Origin: Pseudoalteromonas byunsanensis
GTDB lineage: Bacteria > Pseudomonadota > Gammaproteobacteria > Enterobacterales > Alteromonadaceae
Direction: 5' to 3'
DNA length: 64,000 nucleotides
NCBI RefSeq assembly: GCF_001854475.1
Contig: NZ_MNAN01000026.1
Span: 372,001 to 436,000, forward strand
The translations under genes were made by a program, and so were the position numbers. The stretch's first letter is position 1. Each line of letters starts with the position of its first letter. Positions 1-10,541 of this stretch are shown here, one piece after another. The notes under the pieces were generated by a model, which searched no databases, was not told the origin of the DNA, and saw nothing but the letters and a program-made list of their open reading frames with translations.

Positions 1-1704
1 GGGCTTAATATATCTATAGCTTAATTGGCCTTGCCAATTATTGGCTTGAAACTTGAGCTGTGTCTCTAAGCCATAAATACGATGTTCACCGGTTATTTCT
101 GTTTGCCATATACCTTTGGTCGGATCGAGTATTTTTTCATAGAAGTTTTCAGCTTTCATATGATAAAGCGCAGCAATACTTGCAAACTTAATGCCTTTGA
201 ATACAAAACTCTTACTCCAGTTTAGCTCAGTCATTTGCATCGTTTGAGACTCGAGTTCATCGTCAACAACCAAGTCAAATTCAAATATCGTCGGTGGCCT
301 AAACGCTTCGCCATAGGTTAACTTTATCGCTTGGGATTCATCACTTTGATAAACCAAGCTCGCCCTCGGTAAATAGGCGGAATTAGTGAAATCTTGCTGG
401 TTGTAGCGCAATCCTGCACTCAATTTTAAACTCTTTGTATCCCACATAAATGTTTTAGAATACTGACCGTACACAGCATGCTTGGTTGACTTTTCTTTCT
501 CCTTTGCCCACTCTGGCGGGGTGAATAAAACAATTTCGCCATTAATGTCACGATACTTTATTTTTCTTCCTATTACCGTTCGCCAACCATCATAGCCAAA
601 AATGAAGTCTTCACTTTCATTCACATTATATTGCCATTGGGTCGTGAATCTTACTCGGTCTGACGGACCAATGTCTTCACGCTCATTGTATTGAATAAGA
701 TCTTGATATCGTGTTGCACCATCAGGCACTTTAGTGGTCAGCCTGTCCTTCTCTTTGTATTCTCGAAAATAACTTACTTCTACGCTACCTCGCAATGCAT
801 CACTGAACTCAACCTGCGTACCAAGGTAATAGTTTTCATAGCCACGTCGAGAATCATCACCTGTTACATAGTCATAAGCGACCGCTTCAATGCCACTGAC
901 ATTTTTAGAGCGACTAACATTTGCCCCCACATAAAAACCTCGATAATCCAACCTTCCATCTAGCGTATAATTTTGCTCGTCATTCCTGAAATTGGCAGGG
1001 TTAAGGTCGCGAACTTTGTCTTTGCTACTACGGCTAAACTCATCGGGGTTCATGACAAACTTCCTCAATTCGTCATAATCTTGGGCACTTTCAAAATAGC
1101 TAGCACTTAGCGCCACTGATAGCGCTTCATAGTGATGATTAACAAGTAGATGAGCATGTTTGGTGTCGGCTTCTGCGCCTATAAGTTGTAGTTCATTCTC
1201 GCCTTGTCCTAACCGTGTTATGACATTAATAACGCCTTGAGTTGCATTGCCCCCATAAAGTGTTGAGTTGGGCCCTTGCAATACCTCTACTCTCTCAATT
1301 CTACTGGCAGGGAAGTTATTCATAATAAAAGCTTCGTTGGCAAGTAGATTTTGCACTTCTCTACCATCTATTAGCATCAAAGTACCAGACATGTTACCAG
1401 TAAAGCCACGCTGTCCACCGGGCAACCAGCTCCATTGGTAAAAATAATCCATGTTTGGAATGCTCGCCAGGATCTCCTTTAAATCCCGCCATCCATAATT
1501 CTCAATCTCATTTTTCCCGATGACGTACACTGTGCCAGAAGAAGACAACCACGATTCGCTTTTTCTCGCTGCGACCGTAACCTCTATTTGCAATAACTCC
1601 TCAACAGGGAGCGAAAATAAGCTCTGCTGCTCGTCAGGATTAGTAGCCCTAACGCTAAAAGGCATAGCAACAAATAAGAATACAAGCGCACAAGGATAGT
1701 TCAT
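1..1704 (-). CDS. TonB-dependent outer-membrane receptor, 3' part missing
   Basis: The frame is open from an ATG at 1704 to the window edge (568 codons), so the C-terminal part of the barrel lies outside. Residues 1-20 form a signal peptide (MNYPCALVFLFVAMPFSVRA). A plug domain follows, with LMLIDGREV, the hallmark RVEVLQGPNSTLYGG and GVINVITR. The remainder is alternating beta-strand sequence typical of a 22-strand barrel. The family imports siderophores, cobalamin, sugars or other large ligands using the ExbBD-TonB system. Nothing seen here fixes the substrate: I found no convincing Fur box in 1705-1875 and no adjacent transporter. The family assignment is secure; the ligand is unknown. Confidence 0.93.
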   Translation of the reverse strand, partial: MNYPCALVFLFVAMPFSVRATNPDEQQSLFSLPVEELLQIEVTVAARKSESWLSSSGTVYVIGKNEIENYGWRDLKEILASIPNMDYFYQWSWLPGGQRGFTGNMSGTLMLIDGREVQNLLANEAFIMNNFPASRIERVEVLQGPNSTLYGGNATQGVINVITRLGQGENELQLIGAEADTKHAHLLVNHHYEALSVALSASYFESAQDYDELRKFVMNPDEFSRSSKDKVRDLNPANFRNDEQNYTLDGRLDYRGFYVGANVSRSKNVSGIEAVAYDYVTGDDSRRGYENYYLGTQVEFSDALRGSVEVSYFREYKEKDRLTTKVPDGATRYQDLIQYNEREDIGPSDRVRFTTQWQYNVNESEDFIFGYDGWRTVIGRKIKYRDINGEIVLFTPPEWAKEKEKSTKHAVYGQYSKTFMWDTKSLKLSAGLRYNQQDFTNSAYLPRASLVYQSDESQAIKLTYGEAFRPPTIFEFDLVVDDELESQTMQMTELNWSKSFVFKGIKFASIAALYHMKAENFYEKILDPTKGIWQTEITGEHRIYGLETQLKFQANNWQGQLSYRYIKP

Positions 1705-1875
1705 AGAGCACTGAATTTGAAAAGTGTTGCTAGAGAGTATAGTACATCACCTTAAATGCTAAAGAGTTTGATTGTTTTCATGTTACCCAATCGTTCATGA
1801 ACTACAGTTAAGTGGCTTAACCAAGCAAGGCTAGAAGTTGGAGCTTTGTCCTATGCCAATTCAAAGGAACTTAAC

Positions 1876-2661
1876 ATGTTAAGAACAATTACAAGCCCCA
1901 CTCTCTGGTTTACACTCTTCTTTAACTTAATCAGTGGAAGTGTATTTGCAACGTTACAACCAACAACACCAGCCGACGACCAAAACACTCCACCTGTGAT
2001 TAAGTGTCCGACTAATACACATGACTACAATCGGTTTGCTCTATGCGCTACCGCTACATGTTGGACATTAGATGGTATAGCTTATTGCAAATGCGAAGTG
2101 CTAAACGAGCCAAGCATTTCTATTAGCTTCGATTATCAAGAAAATGGACAGAACAAAAATATCTGTGACCTACTTTTACAAGGTAAAGATAACCAATTTA
2201 CTGTGAGCACCTATGCGACCCCAAGACAAATTGAAAAGGACTACGACCCTGAAACTGAAAAATTAGGGCCACCACTTGGTTTTTACACCTGCTCAGGGCA
2301 AAGCAGTGAGGCGGCTTACAGTGCGCAATGTGATGGCGGGGTTTGCTTCAATAGTACTCAAGGCACAAATTTCCCAGGACTTGGCCACATTAGCGACAAT
2401 GAAATTGTGTGTTCCTGCCCACCTAGCCAAAATCCAACCAAGCGATTTCAAATAGCTGGGCCATGGCTATGTAAACCAGGGGCTACCAACGACGATAACG
2501 AGTGCTGCGATCAGGATTACTATAACGAAATGTGTTCTGTCAGCAGCATATCTACAACAGGCACAAAACTAGCAGTTGGCGCACCAGCCGGGGGGGCTGC
2601 CACCCTTTCGAAACTGCTTGATGGCGCAGTTCCTTCTTTAAATGCCTGCAGATTTAAATAA
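1876..2661 (+). CDS. Cysteine-rich secreted protein of unknown function
   Basis: This is a 261-residue protein. A TTG at 1846 opens the frame ten codons earlier, but the ATG at 1876 follows AAGGAA at good spacing and starts directly into a signal peptide ending near SGSVFA, so I prefer 1876. The mature part has 16 cysteines (including CATATC, CKC, CDGGVC, CSC and a CC pair), an even number that fits multiple disulfides in an extracellular or periplasmic protein. A glycine/alanine-rich stretch precedes the C terminus, which ends in ACRFK. I do not recognise the family. It lies divergent from the TonB-dependent receptor, separated by 171 bp, but no functional link can be claimed. Confidence 0.75.
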   Translation: MLRTITSPTLWFTLFFNLISGSVFATLQPTTPADDQNTPPVIKCPTNTHDYNRFALCATATCWTLDGIAYCKCEVLNEPSISISFDYQENGQNKNICDLLLQGKDNQFTVSTYATPRQIEKDYDPETEKLGPPLGFYTCSGQSSEAAYSAQCDGGVCFNSTQGTNFPGLGHISDNEIVCSCPPSQNPTKRFQIAGPWLCKPGATNDDNECCDQDYYNEMCSVSSISTTGTKLAVGAPAGGAATLSKLLDGAVPSLNACRFK

Positions 2662-2667
2662 TCGAAA

Positions 2668-2699
2668 AGCCAGCAGACACAAATTAATGTTTGCTGGCT
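2668..2699 (-). terminator. Hairpin between two convergent genes
   Basis: An inverted repeat with arms AGCCAGCA and TGCTGGCT has a short AT-rich loop. On the minus strand the hairpin is followed by TTTTC, so it best serves the DUF1289 gene. It may also stop the plus-strand secreted-protein gene, although no T-run follows on that strand. Confidence 0.6.
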
Positions 2700-2712
2700 G
2701 TAGGCCTCTATA

Positions 2713-2943
2713 TCATTTCGTCATATATCGATAACTCGTAAGTATTGCTGGACTCATACTTTTTTTCCTTTGCTCACAGCGTGCCAGAATGATTAAGCGC
2801 TGATTCTTGTCGGATTTACTCCATGCAAGGATCTCAGCTAAAGTTCTGCCACAACCAAGACATACGTCATGGTCATCAAGGCAACAGTTTCTAATGCATG
2901 GGGAGTCAATTTGTGCAGACTCATCAGCAATTCTATCGTTCAT
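2713..2943 (-). CDS. DUF1289 family protein
   Basis: This small protein (76 aa) has the DUF1289 signature: SPCIRNCCLD, then VCLGCGRTLAEILAW, around residues 14-41. The cysteines at roughly 16, 20, 28 and 31 look like a metal-binding (probably zinc) knuckle. The C-terminal third is basic and has no further motif. A near-perfect AGGAGG lies six bases before the ATG. The biochemical function of the family is not established; it is widespread in proteobacteria as a small cytoplasmic protein. It stands alone here and shares a terminator region with the convergent secreted-protein gene. Confidence 0.85.
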   Translation of the reverse strand: MNDRIADESAQIDSPCIRNCCLDDHDVCLGCGRTLAEILAWSKSDKNQRLIILARCEQRKKSMSPAILTSYRYMTK

Positions 2944-3153
2944 AACACACCTCCTATATAACTATAAAAGAGTTAATGAAATTTGAAACCTAACTAAGAT
3001 GAAGATGCAGTTGAGATACTTTTAATCTAAAAAAGCCCCATTTAAAAAATAAAAAGTTACATTATTTTGATTTATTTATAACATATTTGGATATATAAAA
3101 ATCTCGAAGCATCTAGTTGTTTCTATTAACTATTTACAATTTAAGGACAAAAT

Positions 3154-3561
3154 ATGAACAAGATATTGGCAACTTCACTACTTGCATTAGGGCTATTTTC
3201 AACTTCATCGCTGGCTGCAAGCGATGGCTCACTCAAATATTCGTATAGCTATGTCTACCTTAAGTGTCAATCAGCGTCTTGTGATGGCGCGGTGACCCGA
3301 TGGCACAAAATGGAAGTGTTTTACAAACAGGCTGGCGGGATTCCACCACATAATGAAGTGCGCGTGTACTGGAACAAAAATGAGCCAGCAGATATTGCAG
3401 AAGGACGTTATTTTGCCCACACAAACGGCGACTTTTGCCCTGATGGCTCGCGCATGACGGCTAAATGGATTATCGGTAGTGATTTTAGACCAACTGCCGC
3501 AATCGCCACCGACTGCTCTGGTCAGGAGCACACGTATTCAGTACACGAGTTTCACTTCTAA
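3154..3561 (+). CDS. Small secreted protein of unknown function
   Basis: The product has 135 residues with a clear Sec signal peptide (MNKILATSLLALGLFSTSSLAA). The mature part is about 113 residues, has four cysteines that could form two disulfides, and is rich in aromatic and charged residues. I do not recognise the family. The gene is preceded by a 210-bp AT-rich intergenic region and followed by a strong terminator, so it is probably monocistronic. A 86-codon frame on the opposite strand is a shadow. The protein is real by signal peptide and start context (AAGGAC before the ATG); its function is unknown. Confidence 0.75.
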   Translation: MNKILATSLLALGLFSTSSLAASDGSLKYSYSYVYLKCQSASCDGAVTRWHKMEVFYKQAGGIPPHNEVRVYWNKNEPADIAEGRYFAHTNGDFCPDGSRMTAKWIIGSDFRPTAAIATDCSGQEHTYSVHEFHF

Positions 3562-3580
3562 ACTCAAATAGCTGACAAAA

Positions 3581-3605
3581 AAACGCCCGTATCTAACGGG
3601 CGTTT
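3581..3605. terminator. Bidirectional terminator between convergent genes
   Basis: A hairpin with arms AAACGCCCGT and ACGGGCGTTT has a five-base loop. It is flanked by an A-run upstream and T-rich sequence downstream, so it can stop the plus-strand secreted-protein gene and the minus-strand serS operon. Confidence 0.85.
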
Positions 3606-3629
3606 ATATATTTATCGGTTGCATCGAAG

Positions 3630-4934
<1,305 letters not shown>

Positions 4935-4940
4935 CTATAT

Positions 4941-5321
4941 TTAACCTTTTTGCATGACCAAGCAAAGGCCCAACCAAGCCATAAAAATACACACAACCAC
5001 GTTGAGTGTGACATTAAGAGCCATTTTCACAATCTGTCCCTGTTGAAGCAACAGAACAGAGTCCATTGAAAATGTAGAAAAAGTCGTTAATGCGCCTAAA
5101 AAGCCAATACCGATAAGAGTCTTGGCTGGGCTAACGGAAATAATTTGTTTTTCTATTAAACCGAAAAGAACACCCATTAACAATGAACCGAGAATATTAA
5201 CGGTCAATGTACCAAAAGGGAATCCCTTACCGAACAGTTTTAACATCATATCATTGATGAAGAATCGTAAACAGGCGCCTGCTGCACCTCCAAGCGCAAT
5301 TGTGAGATACATTTTAATCAT
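4941..5321 (-). CDS. crcB: Fluoride exporter CrcB/Fluc
   Basis: Small membrane protein of 126 residues with four predicted transmembrane helices. Family motifs are visible: [10 protein letters not shown] in helix 1, [11 protein letters not shown] before helix 2, and [15 protein letters not shown] in helix 3 with the conserved polar TTFST track. Fluc proteins form dual-topology dimers that let fluoride leave the cytoplasm. The start overlaps the end of rarA by eight bases and serS follows after nine, so it is co-transcribed. I see no fluoride riboswitch in front, as expected for an internal operon gene. Confidence 0.93.
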   Translation of the reverse strand: MIKMYLTIALGGAAGACLRFFINDMMLKLFGKGFPFGTLTVNILGSLLMGVLFGLIEKQIISVSPAKTLIGIGFLGALTTFSTFSMDSVLLLQQGQIVKMALNVTLNVVVCIFMAWLGLCLVMQKG

Positions 5322-6654
5322 TTTGATATCTTTTTATGTCGCTTTGCAGGTTTTGTTGTTGCAGATACTCTAATTTAGATTTGATCTGTTTTTCAAGGCC
5401 TCGATCTGTAGGGTAATAATATTGCCTTTCTTTTATCTGTTCAGGAAAGTAGTTTTCACCGGCTGCAAAAGCACCTGATTCGTTGTGCGCATAACGATAC
5501 TCCCCACCATACCCGAGTTCTTTCATCAAGGAAGTGGGGGCGTTTCTCAAGTGCAGTGGCACTTCATAATCGAGATCACTGGCCGCATCTTGCTGAGCCT
5601 GATTAAAAGCCGTGTAAACTGCATTACTTTTTGCTGCGCTGGCTAAATAAATCGTCGCTTGGGCAATTGCACGCTCCCCTTCACTTGGACCCACTCTTTG
5701 ATAGATATCCCAAGCATTAAGGGCAACTTGCATAGCACGAGGATCAGCATTGCCTATATCCTCTGTCGCGATAGCAAGCAGTCTTCTTGCAACATAAAGT
5801 GGGTCTCCTCCACCAGCCAGTATACGGCTATACCAATACAAAGCAGCGTCCGGACTGCTGCCTCTAACTGATTTATGAAATGCCGATATCAAATCATAAT
5901 AAATGTCACCACCCTTGTCGTACTTGGCCAAGTGGCGTGGCAACACATGGTTCAATACATTTGAGTCAATGACAACATGGTTTTCATTGCGTTCAGCCAA
6001 ATCGACAGCTTGCTCAAACAAGTTCAGTGCCTTACGCGCATCTCCTGTACTCGCTTTTGCAATCGCCACTAATGCTTCTTGAGGAATCTTAATCACAAGC
6101 TGTTTGAGTTGATCATCATGCTCAATGGCTCTTGTTAACACTCTAACCAGTTCAACTTCTGTGAGCGCCTTTAAGGTATAGACGCGTGTACGTGACAAAA
6201 TCGCGTTATTTAAAGCAAAACTTGGATTTTCAGTGGTCGCGCCTATAAAGATAAAAGTTCCATCTTCAATATGAGGTAAAAAGGCATCTTGTTGAGACTT
6301 ATTAAATCGGTGCACCTCATCGACGAATAGCAAGGTCCGGCGTCCTTGAGATAGGCGCTCTTTTGCTTCAACCACAGATTCTCGAATTTCTTTTACGCCA
6401 GATGTAACGGCTGACAGCTGGGTCAATTCCGCATTTGCATGATGCGCTATCACTTGGGCTAAAGTGGTTTTACCAACACCTGGGGGGCCCCATACAATTA
6501 GGCTATGGCAATGACCTGCTGCGATGGCTTTATATAGCGGCTGTTGAGGGGTGAGAATATGAGATTGCCCGATATACTGCTCTAAGCAAGTTGGCCGCAT
6601 TCTCGCGGCCAATGGTCTTACATCAGGTGCAAAGTTAAAACCAAGACTCGTCAA
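5314..6654 (-). CDS. rarA: Replication-associated recombination AAA+ ATPase RarA (MgsA)
   Basis: A clamp-loader-like AAA+ ATPase (446 aa, family about 445) acting at stalled replication forks. Walker A is [11 protein letters not shown] near residue 57, Walker [12 protein letters not shown], and sensor 1 GATTENPSF. The C-terminal part, with [12 protein letters not shown] and [11 protein letters not shown], is the tetramerisation and MgsA-type domain. The gene starts five bases after lolA and overlaps crcB by eight, so it is part of the lolA-rarA-crcB-serS run. The ftsK-lolA-rarA-serS order is conserved in many gammaproteobacteria, which supports the assignment. Confidence 0.97.
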   Translation of the reverse strand: MTSLGFNFAPDVRPLAARMRPTCLEQYIGQSHILTPQQPLYKAIAAGHCHSLIVWGPPGVGKTTLAQVIAHHANAELTQLSAVTSGVKEIRESVVEAKERLSQGRRTLLFVDEVHRFNKSQQDAFLPHIEDGTFIFIGATTENPSFALNNAILSRTRVYTLKALTEVELVRVLTRAIEHDDQLKQLVIKIPQEALVAIAKASTGDARKALNLFEQAVDLAERNENHVVIDSNVLNHVLPRHLAKYDKGGDIYYDLISAFHKSVRGSSPDAALYWYSRILAGGGDPLYVARRLLAIATEDIGNADPRAMQVALNAWDIYQRVGPSEGERAIAQATIYLASAAKSNAVYTAFNQAQQDAASDLDYEVPLHLRNAPTSLMKELGYGGEYRYAHNESGAFAAGENYFPEQIKERQYYYPTDRGLEKQIKSKLEYLQQQNLQSDIKRYQND

Positions 6655-6659
6655 AATAA

Positions 6660-7295
6660 TTACTCACCTTGGGTTTGATCATCTACAACCACGCCCTTAG
6701 GCACAGTGAAACTAAACAAGGCATCTTCTAATACCTTATTTAATTGACCATCGTGAAAGCTGAACTTTGAAGTTTGTCCAGAGACATCCTTTACGCTTAC
6801 TGAGTGTAAATCATGCTGCTGTGAAAACTGCACTTCAAGCGTTTCAACTTGTGACTCGACCCCCTCATTTGGCGTTATTAGATAACCCAAATCAGTTTGG
6901 CTAACTTGGTACTTAGCCCACTGTTCGTCTGCTCTTGTCGTCAACAGCACAAAAGGCGTTGTATCAACAAGCCCTTGCGAATTCATGACCGTGACTTGCT
7001 CGGCAAACATATCATAGTAATAGGTTTTAGCACCATCAGAGACAAAAAGTGTTTCATCCGGCTGGATTTGCTGCCAACGAATTTTCATTGGGTGAGCCAG
7101 TGCGATGTTACCAGATCCTTGTTGCAATATATTGCCTTGTTCATCGAATACTTGCTGAGAAAAAGTAGCTTGAAAAGTATTGATATGTGATAGCTTCTCT
7201 TTAAGTTCGCTTGAAGCGTCAGCTATTGCAGTAGCGCTAAGGGTTAACCCCAAAACAACTAAAGCCGATTTAGATACATATTTTTTTAAGTTCAT
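6660..7295 (-). CDS. lolA: Outer-membrane lipoprotein carrier protein LolA
   Basis: Periplasmic chaperone that takes lipoproteins from LolCDE at the inner membrane to LolB at the outer membrane. The 211-residue product has a signal peptide (ending about SATAIA) and the LolA beta-barrel, with [13 protein letters not shown] at the mature start and the helix/strand pattern [17 protein letters not shown]. It is typical in length. Its ATG shares one base with the ftsK stop (TAATG), implying translational coupling to ftsK; rarA follows four bases later. Confidence 0.96.
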   Translation of the reverse strand: MNLKKYVSKSALVVLGLTLSATAIADASSELKEKLSHINTFQATFSQQVFDEQGNILQQGSGNIALAHPMKIRWQQIQPDETLFVSDGAKTYYYDMFAEQVTVMNSQGLVDTTPFVLLTTRADEQWAKYQVSQTDLGYLITPNEGVESQVETLEVQFSQQHDLHSVSVKDVSGQTSKFSFHDGQLNKVLEDALFSFTVPKGVVVDDQTQGE

Positions 7296-9853
7296 TAATT
7301 TGCTCCACCTCTTGGTACAAGGACTTCTCGCGCACCGTTATGTCCCGGCGCACTGACAACACCAGAAGCTTCCATTTGTTCTACTAAACGTGCAGCTCGG
7401 TTGTAACCGACACGTAATTTACGCTGCACACTCGACACCGATACTTTGCCCGATTCAATTACAAAACCAACCGCTTCATCATAAAGAGGATCGGATTCAT
7501 CATCCCCACCTTCAGGCGATTCGCCAGGCAATAAAATGTCTTCCGCGGCGTCTCCACAGAGAATTTCCTCAATATAGTTAGGCTTGCCACGTGCCTTCCA
7601 ATCACTCACCACAGCATGTACTTCATGATCATCAACAAATGCCCCGTGAACACGTATTGGTACACTGGTACCCGGTGGCAGATATAACATATCACCCATA
7701 CCTAAAAGGTTTTCTGCACCTTGCTGATCTAAAATCGTTCTCGAGTCTATTTTACTAGATACTTGGAACGCCATACGAGTTGGGATATTAGCCTTAATCA
7801 AACCGGTAATAACATCAACTGATGGACGCTGTGTTGCCAATACTAGGTGAATACCCGCAGCACGAGCTTTTTGCGCAATACGTGCGATGAGCTCTTCTAC
7901 CTTTTTACCAACGATCATCATCATGTCAGCAAATTCATCTATCACGACAACAATACTTGGCAACTTATCAAGTTCTTCTGGACCTGAGGCCATTGCGTCT
8001 GTGTCTTTAAATAACGGGTCAAGTATAGGGTGACCTGCCGCTTTGGCGTCCAGCACCTTCTGGTTGTATCCTTTAAGGTTCCTAACGCCCAGAGCTGACA
8101 TTAATTTGTAACGACGTTCCATCTCACCGACACACCAACGCAATGCATTTGATGCTTCTTTCATGTCCGTAACGACCTCGCACAACAAGTGCGGTATCCC
8201 TTCATAAACTGACAATTCAAGCATTTTTGGATCGATCATGATCATACGTACATCTTCAGGCGGTGACTTGTACAGCAAGCTTAATATCATAACATTAACG
8301 CCCACTGACTTACCTGAGCCCGTTGTCCCCGCAACTAGCAAGTGTGGCATCTTTGCCAAGTCAGCAACCACAGGTTGACCAGCTATATCTTTACCTAACA
8401 CCATGGTTAACGGTGAAGCATTTTGTTCAAACTTGGGGGCATTAATAACTTCTGATAAGCGAACAATTTCTCGATGCTTATTGGGCAGTTCTAAACCCAC
8501 ATATGTTTTACCTGGAATAACTTCGACTACGCGTACACTAACCGCTGACAGCGAGCGCGCTAAGTCTTTTGCTAGGCCACTTATTTTTGCCACCTTAATG
8601 CCAGGTGCCAAATCTAGTTCAAAGCGTGTTACAACTGGGCCAGGGTAAACTCCTACAACACTTGCCTGAATATTGAAGTCGAGTAATTTCACTTCTACAA
8701 GACGCGATACCGCATCCAATTCTTCTTTTGAGATTGGATTTTTCTGTTTATCTGGCCTGTCCAGTAAATCCAGCGAAGGCAACGGGTCCATAGGTGGACG
8801 TTCTTCAAGCAACGCTTCAAACTTCTCTTTGGCTGTTGGCGGTGGCGTGTAAGTTGAGCTTGGTTGCTCTGGTTTACTCTGTTTTAGAGGTCTTGCCGGA
8901 GACACTACGGTAGTCTGTTTAGCTTCAGGCTCAGAAGTAGAGGAAGCTGCAGATTCGTCCAAGGCATTCAGAGCAGACGCCGTATCAAAGCCTTCATCAT
9001 CAATAGCAGAGAAGTTAATTTCCTGCTCCAAAATGTCATCCAGTTCGTCAAACACGTTTGATTGTGTATGTTGTTGGCTAGGACTTGACTGTGTTTCAGA
9101 GTCTGCTTTTTTAGAAAATAGTTTATCTTTTAAACTAAGTAATTTAGGTTTTGGCTCTGATTCAAATGCTTGTTCAGCATGAATGTCAAAGTCTTCATCT
9201 TCTATTGCACTATCAACAATACTAGTTGCGTCAGGCTCATGTTGACTTTCAGCAGTTGTACGCGCTTGTCGCTGAGCAATTTTGGCACACACCCAGCGGA
9301 AAAACTGAACGACTTTCTCCCCTAGATAATCAACAAATTCAACCCAAGACACGCCCGTTAGTAATGTTAACCCTGCAAAGAAAAAGCACAGTAGTAAAAT
9401 AGATGTACCAGTAAAATTGAAAGCGGGCATCATCGCCCCCGCGACAACATCCCCAACTACTCCGCCAGAGGACACACTAAAAATATCATCAAAATTAATA
9501 CTGCTGATAGCACTGGCTGAGGTGACAAACAAGGTTAACCCAATCACGCGTAACCCCAGCGTTGTGTAATCAAGCTGTAGAATTTTATGCGGCTTTTTGA
9601 ATATCAGATAGCCAAGAATTTGAATCGCAGCTGGAACTAGAAAAGCTAGCCAGCCTAAGCTGACAAGTAAAATATCCGCAACCCAAGCTCCCGCTGAGCC
9701 CGTAATATTATTGACCTGAACATATTCACTTGTTTGTGACCAAGCAGGATCAGCAGGGTCAAAGCTAATCAAAGCACACAAAATGAAAATTGCGGCTGCA
9801 GTACTAATAATTAACCCAGTTTCAAGGAGGCGTTGTACACCATTTAGACGCAT
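7295..9853 (-). CDS. ftsK: DNA translocase FtsK
   Basis: Septum-located dsDNA motor that resolves chromosome dimers with XerCD. The 852-residue product has four transmembrane helices in the first ~190 residues, an acidic low-complexity linker of about 200 residues, then the motor: Walker A at 509-516 (GTTGSGKS, Lys515) and Walker [14 protein letters not shown]. The winged-helix gamma domain at the C terminus ([18 protein letters not shown]) reads KOPS sites. The linker is much shorter than in E. coli (1329 aa total), which is common in marine genera. The stop overlaps the lolA start; lrp lies upstream on the same strand, 67 bp away. Confidence 0.97.
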   Translation of the reverse strand: MRLNGVQRLLETGLIISTAAAIFILCALISFDPADPAWSQTSEYVQVNNITGSAGAWVADILLVSLGWLAFLVPAAIQILGYLIFKKPHKILQLDYTTLGLRVIGLTLFVTSASAISSINFDDIFSVSSGGVVGDVVAGAMMPAFNFTGTSILLLCFFFAGLTLLTGVSWVEFVDYLGEKVVQFFRWVCAKIAQRQARTTAESQHEPDATSIVDSAIEDEDFDIHAEQAFESEPKPKLLSLKDKLFSKKADSETQSSPSQQHTQSNVFDELDDILEQEINFSAIDDEGFDTASALNALDESAASSTSEPEAKQTTVVSPARPLKQSKPEQPSSTYTPPPTAKEKFEALLEERPPMDPLPSLDLLDRPDKQKNPISKEELDAVSRLVEVKLLDFNIQASVVGVYPGPVVTRFELDLAPGIKVAKISGLAKDLARSLSAVSVRVVEVIPGKTYVGLELPNKHREIVRLSEVINAPKFEQNASPLTMVLGKDIAGQPVVADLAKMPHLLVAGTTGSGKSVGVNVMILSLLYKSPPEDVRMIMIDPKMLELSVYEGIPHLLCEVVTDMKEASNALRWCVGEMERRYKLMSALGVRNLKGYNQKVLDAKAAGHPILDPLFKDTDAMASGPEELDKLPSIVVVIDEFADMMMIVGKKVEELIARIAQKARAAGIHLVLATQRPSVDVITGLIKANIPTRMAFQVSSKIDSRTILDQQGAENLLGMGDMLYLPPGTSVPIRVHGAFVDDHEVHAVVSDWKARGKPNYIEEILCGDAAEDILLPGESPEGGDDESDPLYDEAVGFVIESGKVSVSSVQRKLRVGYNRAARLVEQMEASGVVSAPGHNGAREVLVPRGGAN

Positions 9854-9920
9854 GCTGGCGTTTTCCCCTGTTTTTGTTCTTTTATTAACAATTTATAGCC
9901 ACACCTTACCAAGAAATGGC

Positions 9921-10400
9921 TCATGGTGCATAGGGTTTTATCACCTCACCCTCTTCACCTTTAACTTCTTCCATCACCACATAGGTGCGACTCTCACTGA
10001 CATTAGGTAATTTCAACAAAATTTCACCAAGCACTCCTCGATACTCGGACATATCTGTCACGCGAGTTTTTAGCAGGAAATCGAAGTTACCGGAAACTAG
10101 ATGACACTCGATTATCTCGTCATGTTGACGTACGGCCTGATTAAAGCGATCAAACACATCCGGTGAATTCTTATTTATAGTGATTTCAACGTAAACAAGT
10201 AGCCCTTGTCCAAGCTTAGCAGGATCCACTACCGCTTTATAACCTCTAATAAAGCCTTCACGCTCCAGTTTTTTTACCCGCTCTAGACACGGTGTCGCAC
10301 TCAAACCTATGCGCCGCGCTAGTTCTACATTAGAAATCCGACCATCTTTTTGTAATTCGACTAAAATTTTTCTGTCGATTCGATCTAATTGTTGATGCAT
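9921..10400 (-). CDS. lrp: Leucine-responsive regulatory protein Lrp
   Basis: A global transcription regulator of the Lrp/AsnC family (159 aa; E. coli 164). The N-terminal helix-turn-helix is intact (ISNVELARRIGLSATPCLER), followed by the RAM ligand-binding domain with the GNFDFLLKTRV strand. Overall similarity to enteric Lrp appears high, so I use the symbol lrp. It is transcribed divergently from ald over 141 bp, a pairing in which the regulator commonly responds to amino acids and controls ald. A promoter and an Lrp-like site lie immediately upstream (see separate entries), suggesting autoregulation. Confidence 0.93.
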   Translation of the reverse strand: MHQQLDRIDRKILVELQKDGRISNVELARRIGLSATPCLERVKKLEREGFIRGYKAVVDPAKLGQGLLVYVEITINKNSPDVFDRFNQAVRQHDEIIECHLVSGNFDFLLKTRVTDMSEYRGVLGEILLKLPNVSESRTYVVMEEVKGEEGEVIKPYAP

Positions 10401-10406
10401 TTAGTA

Positions 10407-10421
10407 TAGTTTTTTCTACTG
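10407..10421 (-). promoter_or_regulatory. Lrp-like operator next to lrp start
   Basis: TAGTTTTTTCTACTG matches the E. coli Lrp consensus YAGHAWATTWTDCTR at 12 of 15 positions by eye. It sits seven bases upstream of the lrp ATG and just downstream of the predicted lrp transcription start, a repressing position. Lrp sites are degenerate, so this is a candidate only. Confidence 0.45.
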
Positions 10422-10437
10422 TTTGACTAGTTATATT

Positions 10438-10466
10438 AGTTTATATCACTACTGAAACAATGTAAA
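10438..10466 (-). promoter_or_regulatory. Probable sigma-70 promoter of lrp
   Basis: Read on the minus strand: TTTACA (10461-10466), a 17-base spacer, then TAAACT (10438-10443). Transcription would start near 10431, giving a 30-base leader that includes the Lrp-like site. Confidence 0.45.
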
Positions 10467-10471
10467 AAGGT

Positions 10472-10500
10472 AGGACACACTGGATATGCATATATATAAT
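10472..10500 (+). promoter_or_regulatory. Probable sigma-70 promoter of ald
   Basis: AGGACA (10472-10477), a 17-base spacer and a perfect TATAAT (10495-10500). Transcription would start near 10507, about 35 bases ahead of the ald ATG. The weak -35 fits an activator-dependent promoter, with Lrp as the obvious candidate. Confidence 0.55.
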
Positions 10501-10541
10501 AGTCGAAAATTTTATCCGTTCTATTTTAGAGGCGATTTATT

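Noticed and set aside
691..963. 90-codon plus-strand frame
   Set aside because: Antisense shadow of the TonB-dependent receptor; no ribosome-binding site and a composition unlike a protein.
1846..1875. TTG start of the cysteine-rich protein
   Set aside because: The ATG at 1876 has a Shine-Dalgarno and gives an uninterrupted signal peptide; the extra ten residues would spoil it.
1705..1875. Fur box ahead of the TonB-dependent receptor
   Set aside because: No GATAATGATAATCATTATC-like stretch is present; iron regulation cannot be claimed.
5302..5330. Fluoride riboswitch upstream of crcB
   Set aside because: crcB overlaps rarA by eight bases and the sequence shows no fluoride-aptamer pattern; the gene is expressed as part of the operon.
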